In this document: piece after piece, positions 1 through 7,374 of the stretch
Position numbering within the stretch: the first letter of the stretch is position 1
How the letters are laid out: every line of letters begins with the position of its first letter
Assembly (NCBI GenBank): GCA_024224995.1
Contig: JAAENB010000808.1
Span: forward strand, 1 to 18,302
DNA: 18,302 nt
From: a bacterium
GTDB taxonomy: Bacteria; Spirochaetota; UBA4802; UBA5550
Direction of reading: 5' to 3'
Notes under the pieces: model-generated
The model's input: the letters and a program-made list of their open reading frames with translations, nothing else
Told to the model about the DNA's origin: nothing
Databases searched by the model: none
Program-made: the position numbers and the translations under genes

Positions 1-2652
1 ATTAGCAAGCTTCATTTGTTCGTACTGGCCGCTGATAATATACGTATACCCGGAAAACCAGGGAATCTTTTTTTCTTTAATAAGAGAATCAATACGCGAT
101 TTGATATCATCCGCCAGGCTGCCGATATCCGATTGACGGGTATCGACAAAAAGCCAGGAAGTAAGACGGGCGTTTTCTGTTTTAATCCCGCCGGGCCCTT
201 TTTTAATTTGAATGGAAGCCACTTCGGAAATAGGGATCTGCCCCCCCGAAGGAAGCGGGATGAGAATATTTTTCAGGGAATCAATGGACTCGCGAAAGGA
301 ACGGAGATAGCGAATATTCGCGGACCAGCGATTGGACCCGGAAATAATTTCAGTAACGGCTTTGCCGCCAACAGCGGAAGTGAGCACCTTTTGGATATCC
401 ATAATATGGAGCCCGTAAAAACCGGCTTTTTTCCGGTCGATATTATAAATGACATAGTTAGCGCCTTCGACCCGTTCGCCAATAACGGAGCTCACTCCGG
501 GAATCCTGGACATATGCCCTTCAAGGGCTTTGGTAATATCCTCGAGTTTTTTCAGATTGTCCCCCATGACTTTAATGCCCAGGGGAGTTTTAATCCCCGT
601 GGAGAGCATGTCGAGACGGGTTTTAATAGGCATGGTCCAGGCGTTAACCAGGCCGGGAAGCCGGACAGTGCGGTCCAGTTCATCAACGATTTTTTCGAAC
701 GTCATACCGTCGCGCCACAGGGACCGGTCTTTAAGCAGGATCGTTGTTTCGATCATGCTAAGAGGAGCCGGGTCAGTGGCGGTTTCGGCCCTGCCGATTT
801 TGCCAAAAACCTTTTTAACTTCCGGAACTTTTTTAATAAGTTTGTCGGTTTCAATTAAAATTTCTCTGGCTTTGGAAGCGGAGATGCCGGGAATGGTCGT
901 GGGCATATAGAGAAGGTCGCCTTCTTCCAGGGGCGGCATAAATTCATCGCCCATAGGTTTAACGAAAGTGATGTCGGTAAAAGGAATGCCAATACCCGTT
1001 AAGGGGATGAAGCTCAGGCAAAAAATAACAAGAGCCGCGACAAGGACTTTCTCTTTGTGGTCAAGGCAATAGGTAAGAATAGGAGTATAAAGACCGATTA
1101 AAAACCTGCTCACCGGGTGTTTTTCTTCCGAAGGGATTTTTCCGCGAACGAAGTAACCAACCAGGATAGGGAGGAGAACAATCGCGAGAAAGGCGCTGGC
1201 CGTCATGGCAAGGGTTTTGGTCATGGCAAGGGGAATGAAAAGACGGCCCGATTGTTCGGGCAGCGCAAAGACCGGGAAGAAACTAACGATGATAATGATC
1301 ATGGACCAGAACAGGCCCGGAGCCACTTCAAGAGTGGAATCTTTGGCAGCCTCCCAGTATTGGGGACCGCTAATAGAACCAAATTCTTTCGTCATTTTTT
1401 CCAGGTGTTTATGCGTGTTTTCAACCATAACAACACTGGCATCAACCATCACTCCAATAGCGATAGCGATCCCTCCCATAGACATAATGTTAGTAGAAAA
1501 ACCGAGAGCATACATAAGGAGAAAGGAGATAAGAACGCCCAGGGGAAGCACAATAAGGGCAACGAGCGCCGACCTGAAATGGAGCAGGAAGAAGATAGTA
1601 ATGAGAGAAACAATAAAAAGTTCTTCCATGATTTTCCAGGAAAGATTGCTGATAGCCTTGCCAATGAGCTCGGACCGGTCGTAGGTAATATCGAATTTCA
1701 CCCCTGCGGGAAGAGCAGTGCTCATATCTTTAATTTTTTTCTTGATCCGTTTAATGGTGCGGGGAACATCTTCACCCTGGCGCATAATAACCACACCGCC
1801 AACCACTTCACCTTTCCCGTCGAGATCCGCCAGGCCCCGGCGGATATTCGGGCCTTCTCTAACATGGGCAATATCCCCCAGGGAAAGAACCGCGCCTTCT
1901 TTAGAAGTGAGAACCGGGATGGACTTGATATCATCAACCGATTTCAGGTATCCTTTAGCCAGGATCATATATTCGGTTTCGGCCTGCTGGAAAAGGCGCG
2001 CGCCCATTTCCATGTTAGACATTTTAATGGCTTTTTCAATTTTGGCAATAGGGATCTTGTACTGGTACAGAAGGTTGGGATCTACCTCAACCTGGAACTG
2101 TCTTTTGAAACCGCCAATGGAAGCGACTTCACTCACGCCTTTAACTGCGGTAAGTTCATAGCGAATAACAAAATCCTGGAGATCACGCAGGTCGGCCAGG
2201 GTCTGTTTGCCCGAGGAATCCACAAGGGCGTATTCGAAGATCCAGCCCACGGACGTGGCATCGGGACCGAGTTCCAGGGAGACGTTGCCCGGCAGTTTGC
2301 CCTGCATACCGTTCATGTATTCAAGGACACGGCTCCGGGCCCAGTAGAGATCGGTACCATCTTCAAAGAGAATGTAGATGAAGCTGTATCCGAAAAAGGA
2401 ATAGCCGCGAACGGTTTTCGCGAAAGGGACCGAAAGCATCCTGGTAGTGAGCGGGTAGGTAACCTGGTCTTCCATAACCTGCGGGGGCTGGCCCGGGTAG
2501 GACGCCTGGATAATAACCTGGGTATCGGAGAGATCGGGAATCGCGTCCATTTTAACCTGGGAAAGGCTCCAGAGGCCCAAAAGGGTAAGGACAGCGATTA
2601 AAATAAGAACCAGTAAACGGTTGGTAATGCACCATTCAATAATACGTTTCAT
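1..2652 (-). CDS. cusA: CusA-like Cu(I)/Ag(I) RND efflux pump, inner-membrane subunit (partial, C-terminus beyond left edge)
   Basis: Proton-driven heavy-metal efflux pump of the HME-RND family, moving Cu(I)/Ag(I) from periplasm or cytoplasm into the CusBC channel. The frame is open from ATG 2652 to the left edge (884 codons; the family is about 1040), so the last ~150 residues are outside the window. TM1 lies near residues 12-31. The TM4 motif VMVDASVVMVEN places an Asp at about residue 404, matching the proton-relay Asp405 of E. coli CusA. Three methionines match CusA Met573, Met623 and Met672: M583 in GDLLYMP, M633 in APLSMIETT, M682 in RLDMLSTG. The spacings (50 and 49) equal those in E. 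coli, which is why I call Cu/Ag rather than Zn/Co/Ni. A strong AGGAGGT ribosome site precedes the ATG, and the gap to cusB is 15 nt. Long plus-strand frames over this gene are antisense shadows. Confidence 0.95.
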   Translation of the reverse strand, partial: MKRIIEWCITNRLLVLILIAVLTLLGLWSLSQVKMDAIPDLSDTQVIIQASYPGQPPQVMEDQVTYPLTTRMLSVPFAKTVRGYSFFGYSFIYILFEDGTDLYWARSRVLEYMNGMQGKLPGNVSLELGPDATSVGWIFEYALVDSSGKQTLADLRDLQDFVIRYELTAVKGVSEVASIGGFKRQFQVEVDPNLLYQYKIPIAKIEKAIKMSNMEMGARLFQQAETEYMILAKGYLKSVDDIKSIPVLTSKEGAVLSLGDIAHVREGPNIRRGLADLDGKGEVVGGVVIMRQGEDVPRTIKRIKKKIKDMSTALPAGVKFDITYDRSELIGKAISNLSWKIMEELFIVSLITIFFLLHFRSALVALIVLPLGVLISFLLMYALGFSTNIMSMGGIAIAIGVMVDASVVMVENTHKHLEKMTKEFGSISGPQYWEAAKDSTLEVAPGLFWSMIIIIVSFFPVFALPEQSGRLFIPLAMTKTLAMTASAFLAIVLLPILVGYFVRGKIPSEEKHPVSRFLIGLYTPILTYCLDHKEKVLVAALVIFCLSFIPLTGIGIPFTDITFVKPMGDEFMPPLEEGDLLYMPTTIPGISASKAREILIETDKLIKKVPEVKKVFGKIGRAETATDPAPLSMIETTILLKDRSLWRDGMTFEKIVDELDRTVRLPGLVNAWTMPIKTRLDMLSTGIKTPLGIKVMGDNLKKLEDITKALEGHMSRIPGVSSVIGERVEGANYVIYNIDRKKAGFYGLHIMDIQKVLTSAVGGKAVTEIISGSNRWSANIRYLRSFRESIDSLKNILIPLPSGGQIPISEVASIQIKKGPGGIKTENARLTSWLFVDTRQSDIGSLADDIKSRIDSLIKEKKIPWFSGYTYIISGQYEQMKLAN

Positions 2653-2667
2653 AAGAGCACCTCCTGA

Positions 2668-3993
2668 TCAATGCTGGTGTCCGGCCATCTGGCCTTTTTC
2701 CAGCGATTCTTTAAGCGACGCTTCGGAGTCGAGAAGGAATTGACCGTTCGCCACAACCAGGTCGTCTTTATTAAGACCGGCAGCAATAGCAGTCTTGCCC
2801 CTGGAATGGGACAGGACCGTAACCGGTCTTACTTGAAAGTCGCCATCGCCCAGGGAAAGAAAGACATAGTTTTTATCGCCGGAATAGATAACAGCAGATT
2901 CGGGAATAGTGATGGTTTTCCCTTTCAGTTTGGACTTGACTTTCACTTTGGCAAACATGCCGGGTTTGAGGAGAAAGAATTTATTCGGAACAACGATCTT
3001 GACTTTAATGTCCCTGGTTTTCATATCCAGGAAGGGATAAATAAGATCAATTCTCCCGGAGAACTTTCTGCCGGGATGGGCAATAGTTTCAATAGAAACG
3101 GACTGGCCTTTTTTAATAAAGGGAATATCTTTTTCAAAGATATGGATGTAGACCCATAGCACCCGGAGATCGGCAATACGGAACAGTTCCTGCCCGGTTT
3201 TGATGAACTGCCCCTGGAGAACAGTTTTTTTCACCAGCATACCGCTAATGGGAGAAGAGAAATAAGTAAGCCTGCTGGCTTTTTCGGTCTTTTCCAGCTG
3301 CTTAACCTGGTAGTTGGGAACATCAAGATAAAGCAGTTTCCTCCGGGAAGCAATGAGAGTTGGGTCTTTGCTCATATCATCGGGGTTTTTCCCTTGCGCG
3401 AGATACAGATTTCTAAGAGATTTATAGGTGATAATATACTCTTCTTTCGCCGCAAGGATCTTCTGGCTGTAAATACCCATGAGGTTTTTACCTTTGCTTA
3501 TCCATTGACCTTCTTTTGAAACAAACAGCCGTTCAATCCAGCCGTCGTATTTGGTGCTGATAAGCACAAGCCTGTTAGGATCTTCGTTATAATCAATATG
3601 CCCGGAATAAACGGTTTCGCGGGTAAAGACCTCTTCAATGGCCGGAACAGTTTCAACTTTCGCGTTCCGAATAAGATCATTCGCCAGGGAGAAGGTAAAA
3701 TGTTTCTCAAGAGGCGCCTCAGAGGTATTAGCGGAATGGTCTTTATGGTTGTCGGCTTTTTTGTTTTTTTTCGTAGAAACAAAAGAAAGGTTCATGGCGC
3801 AGATGGGGCAAATGCCCGGTTCCTGTTTAATAACCTGGGGATGCATGGAGCAGGTATAGTAGCCTTCGTCAGGAGAAACAGCCCCATCCTTTGAGCAGGA
3901 AATACCGGCAGCGAAAAAAGAAAGGATCATAACAACCAGAATGACCAGGCCGGTTTTACGGGATTTGTTATTTTTAAAATTAGTAATATTCAT
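2668..3993 (-). CDS. cusB: CusB-like periplasmic adaptor (membrane fusion) lipoprotein with heavy-metal-binding domain
   Basis: Periplasmic adaptor linking the CusA pump to the outer-membrane channel; Cus-type adaptors also hand metal to the pump. I chose ATG 3993 (441 aa) because GGAGGG sits 8 nt upstream. A second in-frame ATG at 4008 overlaps the cusC stop as TAATG and would add five residues, so coupled initiation there is possible. In the 441-aa numbering there is a basic N-region, a hydrophobic segment and a possible lipoprotein Cys33 (AAGISC, an imperfect lipobox). A heavy-metal-binding domain follows (YTCSMHP, then GICPICAMNL: C48, M50, H51, C62, C65, M67), then barrel-sandwich and beta-barrel adaptor sequence (for example SGMLVKKTVLQGQFIKTGQ). 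The C-terminus ends GQMAGHQH, also metal-binding in character. This N-terminal domain is typical of Cu/Ag adaptors such as SilB. Second gene of the operon. Confidence 0.93.
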   Translation of the reverse strand: MNITNFKNNKSRKTGLVILVVMILSFFAAGISCSKDGAVSPDEGYYTCSMHPQVIKQEPGICPICAMNLSFVSTKKNKKADNHKDHSANTSEAPLEKHFTFSLANDLIRNAKVETVPAIEEVFTRETVYSGHIDYNEDPNRLVLISTKYDGWIERLFVSKEGQWISKGKNLMGIYSQKILAAKEEYIITYKSLRNLYLAQGKNPDDMSKDPTLIASRRKLLYLDVPNYQVKQLEKTEKASRLTYFSSPISGMLVKKTVLQGQFIKTGQELFRIADLRVLWVYIHIFEKDIPFIKKGQSVSIETIAHPGRKFSGRIDLIYPFLDMKTRDIKVKIVVPNKFFLLKPGMFAKVKVKSKLKGKTITIPESAVIYSGDKNYVFLSLGDGDFQVRPVTVLSHSRGKTAIAAGLNKDDLVVANGQFLLDSEASLKESLEKGQMAGHQH

Positions 3994-4007
3994 AAGTATA
4001 CCCTCCA

Positions 4008-5282
4008 TTATTTATTCCCCCCGGCTTTACCGGGATACGAGTAGAGCAGGTATTGTAATTTGAGTCTGGTAATCATCAGTTTTTTATATAAGATCGCCTC
4101 GTTCAGGGACGCCTTAAGAAAGAGACGGTAGGTATCAAGAACATCGAGCAGGGAGACCGAGCCCGCGGCAAGAGAAGATAATTGAGCCTGGTAAGCGGCC
4201 ATGTAGCCCGGGAGGATTTCTTTGTTAAAGGCGGCAAAGGATTCCTGTTGTTTTTTAAGCATATTGCCGGAGCCTTCCCATTCACCGGAGAGAGAAATGT
4301 TAATATTCCTGAGCATTTCCTGTAATGATTTTTTCTTTTCTTCGGCAGCGGAAATACTGTGATTTTCTTTGAGCGGGTAAAACAGCGGCAGCGGAGTGGA
4401 GACTTTAAAGGAAAGAAAGTCTTCACCGGAGTCTTTGCCGGAAATTTCCTGACGGACGCTGTAGTTAAAACCGAGATTAACCCCGGGAAAGAGTTTGGCT
4501 TTTTCCAGTTCATGAGCGGCTTTACCGGCATTATACAGCTCAAGCATTTTTTTGTATAAAGGGTGTTCTTTCGCCAGGAAGCCGGAAGGGGACACCATAG
4601 CGGACCCGGCATTGATCCAGTTTTTGGAATCAACGGCGGAAATATTCCAGACCAGTTTGGAACCGCAGAGGCTTTCCATTTTAGCCTGCAAGGCAAGGAT
4701 CTCACCATCGACCTCAGTGATCTTGTTGTTGATGATGGAGATATCGGCCTTAAGCTTCAGGAGATGGGAGCTGTTCATTTTATTAACCGAGACAAGAGAC
4801 TCAGCGGTTTTAGAAATATTAATAAGAACGGTTTTATTTTTTAAGATGATCTCTTTCTTTTTGTAAAGGAACATCAGGGAATGGTAAAGGCGCTGGACCT
4901 GGAAAGCAAGCATATTCCTGGATTCATTAAGAGCTTCTTTTTCGGAAAGGTGTTTATGATAAAAGGTTTTTTTCCGGTTTGAAGATTCCCAGGGAATGGC
5001 AATAAATTGAGAAACGCCAAAGGTGATATTAGACATGGCATGATTTCCCATCGAGGGAGAAGAGACCGGCATATTCATGTATCCGAACATAAAGACCGGG
5101 TTTTTTTTAAAAATGCTCTCTTTATAGTAGGATTCTTCCGAAGCTTTGGTTTTATGGGCCTGAGATTTAAGCATTGGGCTGTTTTTAAAAGCCTCATCAA
5201 GAAAATATTCAACACCGCCGGCCATAAGCTCTTTACCGGGGATTAGTAAAATGATCAGCAGGAAATAAAAATAAATTTTCAT
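4008..5282 (-). CDS. cusC: CusC/CzcC-like TolC-family outer-membrane efflux channel
   Basis: Outer-membrane factor of the tripartite metal exporter. The 424-aa product starts with a signal peptide (about residues 1-21, probable cleavage after LMA); unlike E. coli CusC no lipobox Cys is visible. Two outer-membrane-efflux-protein repeats are recognisable: an N-terminal helical half rich in Lys/Glu, and a second half beginning near EHPLYKKMLELYNAG and containing the diagnostic LAAGSVSLLDVLDTYR. A Met-rich stretch (FGYMNMPVSSPSMGNHAM, about residues 66-83) could contact the metal. First gene of the three-gene block; its stop overlaps the upstream possible start of cusB (TAATG). The ribosome site is weak (AGGACGG, about 10 nt from ATG). 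A promoter with a CsoR-like operator lies about 160-210 nt upstream. Confidence 0.9.
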   Translation of the reverse strand: MKIYFYFLLIILLIPGKELMAGGVEYFLDEAFKNSPMLKSQAHKTKASEESYYKESIFKKNPVFMFGYMNMPVSSPSMGNHAMSNITFGVSQFIAIPWESSNRKKTFYHKHLSEKEALNESRNMLAFQVQRLYHSLMFLYKKKEIILKNKTVLINISKTAESLVSVNKMNSSHLLKLKADISIINNKITEVDGEILALQAKMESLCGSKLVWNISAVDSKNWINAGSAMVSPSGFLAKEHPLYKKMLELYNAGKAAHELEKAKLFPGVNLGFNYSVRQEISGKDSGEDFLSFKVSTPLPLFYPLKENHSISAAEEKKKSLQEMLRNINISLSGEWEGSGNMLKKQQESFAAFNKEILPGYMAAYQAQLSSLAAGSVSLLDVLDTYRLFLKASLNEAILYKKLMITRLKLQYLLYSYPGKAGGNK

Positions 5283-5438
5283 AGGGTTACCGTCCTATTT
5301 TAAATATATATCAACATGGTTTATTCTTTGAGCTTATTCGCGGTTAATCAATATTAAATTTTTTATACTCTAGTAACGTCTCTAATAAAGTCAAACTTAA
5401 TATAGCTCACCATAAGAATAATAATTTTTCAATTGTTT

Positions 5439-5463
5439 TATACCCCTACCCCCTATGGGTATA
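5439..5463. promoter_or_regulatory. CsoR-like copper operator
   Basis: Inverted repeat TATACCC-N11-GGGTATA (arms 5439-5445 and 5457-5463) around a C-rich core with a second ACCC/GGGT pairing. The form (TACCC...GGGTA with a G/C tract) resembles operators of CsoR-family Cu(I)-sensing repressors. It sits where transcription from the 5467-5495 promoter would start, so a bound repressor would block that promoter. No csoR gene is in the window; the regulator assignment is inference from motif and from the Cus operon downstream. Confidence 0.65.
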
Positions 5464-5466
5464 CTA

Positions 5467-5495
5467 AAGATACGGATATCTAAAGCCGGGGTCAA
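5467..5495 (-). promoter_or_regulatory. Sigma70-like promoter for cusCBA
   Basis: Minus strand: -35 TTGACC (5495-5490), 17-nt spacer, -10 TATCTT (5472-5467). The predicted start, near 5460, falls inside the CsoR-like operator. It would give a leader of about 180 nt before the cusC ATG. The -35 and spacing are good, the -10 is moderate. Confidence 0.55.
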
Positions 5496-5557
5496 GTTTT
5501 ATATAAAAAAATTGAGAAAACAAAGGCAAATAAAAGCTATTATATAGAAGAAACTGC

Positions 5558-5950
5558 TTAAATAAGGAGTGATTCTTTGCGGATGTGGAGATTTACGGTA
5601 TAGTGTGATATAATTTTATAATGATTTCTGTAGTAGGAAGAGAGATTATGGAAATTAGGGTCTTTTTGGACCTGGAGATGGAGCACAGGGCTAAAGGCTT
5701 TGAAAAGATTTCCCGCAATAAACCGGAAAAAGACCGGTTCAATAAGGAGCGGTTCGTTTTGCGTTTCATGATGGCATTGGCATTTTTTAATGCGGGAATT
5801 TTCTGCGGCCGTATCCTGATGACCCTGCATACAGTGATGCTGTTTCAGAACAGCACCTTCATTGGCATGAGCGCATGAGCACGAGGCCTCAATTCCCGAC
5901 GCCGAAAGAAAAGTAAGGGTTGTTAACGCGATAATTAAGATTTTTTTCAT
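5558..5950 (-). CDS. Small exported Cys/His-rich protein, probable copper-binding or copper-response protein
   Basis: 130-aa protein that I cannot assign to a named family. It has a clear signal peptide (MKK, hydrophobic to about residue 18, likely cleavage after GIEA at residue 22). The next 40 residues are dense in metal ligands: C24, C26, H28, H38, H39, C40, M41, H44, C57, C59, H60, H61. The C-terminal half (from about residue 66) is aromatic, basic and lacks Cys. The ATG has an AAAGG ribosome site 7 nt upstream. It precedes cusC in the same direction with a 275-nt gap that contains the cus promoter and operator, so it may be a separate unit or read through into cus. Periplasmic Cu(I) binding is inferred from composition and location only. 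An overlapping plus-strand frame (5621-5878) is a shadow. Confidence 0.75.
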   Translation of the reverse strand: MKKILIIALTTLTFLSASGIEASCSCAHANEGAVLKQHHCMQGHQDTAAENSRIKKCQCHHETQNEPLLIEPVFFRFIAGNLFKAFSPVLHLQVQKDPNFHNLSSYYRNHYKIISHYTVNLHIRKESLLI

Positions 5951-5977
5951 GTACCAGCCTTTAAACCTTTATGGTAA

Positions 5978-6004
5978 GGACACCTAACTAACAAAAAGGT
6001 TACA
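5978..6004 (-). promoter_or_regulatory. ECF-sigma-type promoter upstream of the Cys/His-rich gene
   Basis: Minus strand: TGTAACC (6004-5998), 15 nt, TGTCC (5982-5978). The AAC-containing -35 and GTC-containing -10 are the general pattern of extracytoplasmic-function sigma promoters, several of which respond to metals. The predicted start lies about 20 nt before the 5950 ATG. No cognate sigma gene is in the window. Confidence 0.4.
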
Positions 6005-6165
6005 TTTTTTTAAGGATTTGCGGAGAAAAACGCCAAATTTTGCTGGTTCTTGAGAGCGCGGACCCGGGTCTTCGGCTCCGCTCAGACACCGGGAAGAATA
6101 GGTCAGAAACTGTGTTGAGACCGGGGTCTGTTTTGCGAAGATGCTCCGGGCAAAGGTCTGGTTCT

Positions 6166-6191
6166 GAGAGACGTTGCATGCAACGTCTCTC
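6166..6191. repeat. 26-bp perfect palindrome inside repeat A
   Basis: Arms 6166-6178 (GAGAGACGTTGCA) and 6179-6191 (TGCAACGTCTCTC) are exact reverse complements with no spacer. In copy B the centre is CGTTGCA-G-TGCAACG (7509-7523), so the dyad is kept although the outer arm differs. Confidence 0.9.
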
Positions 6192-6239
6192 TTTCCGGAA
6201 AACAGGCCCTATTGAAAAAGAGTTTCTTAAGAGCGCGGA

Positions 6240-6255
6240 CCCGGCCGAAGCCGGG
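6240..6255. terminator. Hairpin with UUCG loop on the minus strand, 12 nt after the lipoprotein stop codon
   Basis: Minus-strand CCCGGC-TTCG-GCCGGG forms a 6-bp G/C stem closed by the stable C(UUCG)G tetraloop. It follows the stop codon of the 6268-7089 gene closely. No immediate U-tract follows, so it may protect the 3' end or act as a weak terminator. It is also the tail of repeat A. Confidence 0.4.
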
Positions 6256-6267
6256 CGTAAAATATTA

Positions 6268-7089
6268 CTATTTAATCCTCATAATCCAAACAACAGACAT
6301 GTTATCGGGCCGGGTTTCATCATCACCGGTTATGGTGTGGTTATGATTGTCAATGGAAGAAGAACTATATGTGCCGCCGGTATTCCCGGTTGTTATTTTG
6401 ACACCGGTATAAGTAGGACCACTGCAAACAGTGGTGCAAACTTCGTCCACTTCCTTATTTTTGGGGTTGCCTATCCACTCGCACGTTTCTGTACATTTGC
6501 TTTTGTCTGACGAAGCTTTCGGAAGACTATGAGCATGGCTTCCGTCGAAGACAGTTTTCAGCCCATTCACTGCGGTAGTGTCATGCTCTACCTCTCCGGA
6601 AACTGAGCGGCCGCGCAGGAAAAGCTTTTCACCATTAAGATCGGGAACGAGCTCACCGTCATAAACGCTCTCAGCATCGGCAATTATTTGACCGTTGCAC
6701 TCAACCCACCCGGCAGGAATCCCCGGAGTTCCGGGCAGGTTCTTATGCCATGCCTGGATAGACCCAACAGGGGCGGCTGCCAGTGTCAGGGAAGCAACCT
6801 CGCTTTCCAGGTCAGAGATCCTGGCAGTCAGGGAAGACAACTCATTAAGCCCGGTAGAAAGGGCGTCAATCTGAGCTTGTAAGCCGGAATCGGAACTTTT
6901 AAGGGAAGCTTGAAGGGAGGCCTGGGAGGCGTTTAGATTTTGGATATCGGCGTACATCCGGGAAAAAGAGAATTTCTCGTCCGAAGACTGGTCAGAGGAG
7001 TTGGAATTAAGCCCGGGCTCGCAGCTTGAGACAGTAAGAACAACAAAGAACAACAGGCTGGTAAAAGAAATGGGAATTAGTTTTTTCAT
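6268..7089 (-). CDS. Lipoprotein with coiled coil and phage tail-collar-like C-terminal domain
   Basis: 273 aa. A signal peptide ends in a lipobox (VSSC, Cys23), predicting a lipid-anchored envelope protein. Residues about 40-103 form a Ser/Ala/Leu coiled coil. From residue 107 (PVGSIQAWHKNLPG, then PAGWVECNGQ) the sequence resembles the tail-collar/tail-fibre fold, with GEKLFLRGRS, His-containing turns (GSHAHS, DNHNH) and the typical end DDETRPDNMSVVWIMRIK. Between these lies a CX3C-N14-CX3C insertion (C199, C203, C218, C222) that could form disulphides. A good AAAGGAG site precedes the ATG, with a TATAAT at 7113-7108 but no clear -35. The gene stands alone, flanked by structured repeats A and B. 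Role unknown; a trimeric surface fibre or binding protein is inference. Confidence 0.8.
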   Translation of the reverse strand: MKKLIPISFTSLLFFVVLTVSSCEPGLNSNSSDQSSDEKFSFSRMYADIQNLNASQASLQASLKSSDSGLQAQIDALSTGLNELSSLTARISDLESEVASLTLAAAPVGSIQAWHKNLPGTPGIPAGWVECNGQIIADAESVYDGELVPDLNGEKLFLRGRSVSGEVEHDTTAVNGLKTVFDGSHAHSLPKASSDKSKCTETCEWIGNPKNKEVDEVCTTVCSGPTYTGVKITTGNTGGTYSSSSIDNHNHTITGDDETRPDNMSVVWIMRIK

Positions 7090-7374
7090 AAAAAATCTCC
7101 TTTAAGATTATATATATTTTCTTCCTTGTACTGTGGAAGTTTTTCGCAAAACCACGGGAAACATAGGCGGACCTGTCTCACTAAAAAAATAGCGCAGCAA
7201 AGTAAAGGATGATAAATGAAATAGGAGTTTGAACTTCCGTGAACATGGGGGCATGCACAAAAAAACCGGAAACCTGAATCTAATTTTTGATTCCAAACCA
7301 TGTTAAAGAAGAGTTATGATGTTGTCAAGAACAGAGAAAAAAAAGTCACGACCCACGTACAAGCACAATTAAGT
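7090..7374. other. Intergenic region between the lipoprotein gene and repeat B
   Basis: No convincing gene. It holds the ribosome site and candidate TATAAT (7113-7108, minus) of the lipoprotein gene. Two overlapping minus-strand frames (7086-7301, 7108-7296) have aromatic/Cys-rich compositions unlike real proteins and no ribosome site. The rest, to the start of repeat B, shows nothing recognisable. Confidence 0.5.

Larger units (their letters stand above)
6047..6256 (+). repeat. Structured intergenic repeat, copy A
   Basis: About 186 bp (6047-6232) matching copy B at 7375-7723 in the same orientation, with two blocks of about 30 identical bases: one starting at the GACCCGGG near 6061, the other at the ACCGGGG near 6120. 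It begins with TTCTTGAGAGCGCGGACCC and ends with TTCTTAAGAGCGCGGACCC, so the element is bounded by a short direct repeat, with the second partial start running to 6256. It contains a 26-bp perfect palindrome (6166-6191) enclosed by a longer imperfect stem (6125-6137 with 6196-6208; 12 of 13 positions pair, counting one G-T). An open plus-strand frame here (6040-6510) has no ribosome site and is not believed to be a gene. Confidence 0.85.

Noticed and set aside
1117..2601. 494-codon plus-strand frame over cusA
   Set aside because: Antisense shadow of a clearly conserved RND pump; composition (His/Asn/Phe-rich) is typical of noise.
5363..5413. 16-codon leader peptide frame in the cusC 5' region
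   Set aside because: No ribosome site and no visible attenuator hairpins; more likely chance.
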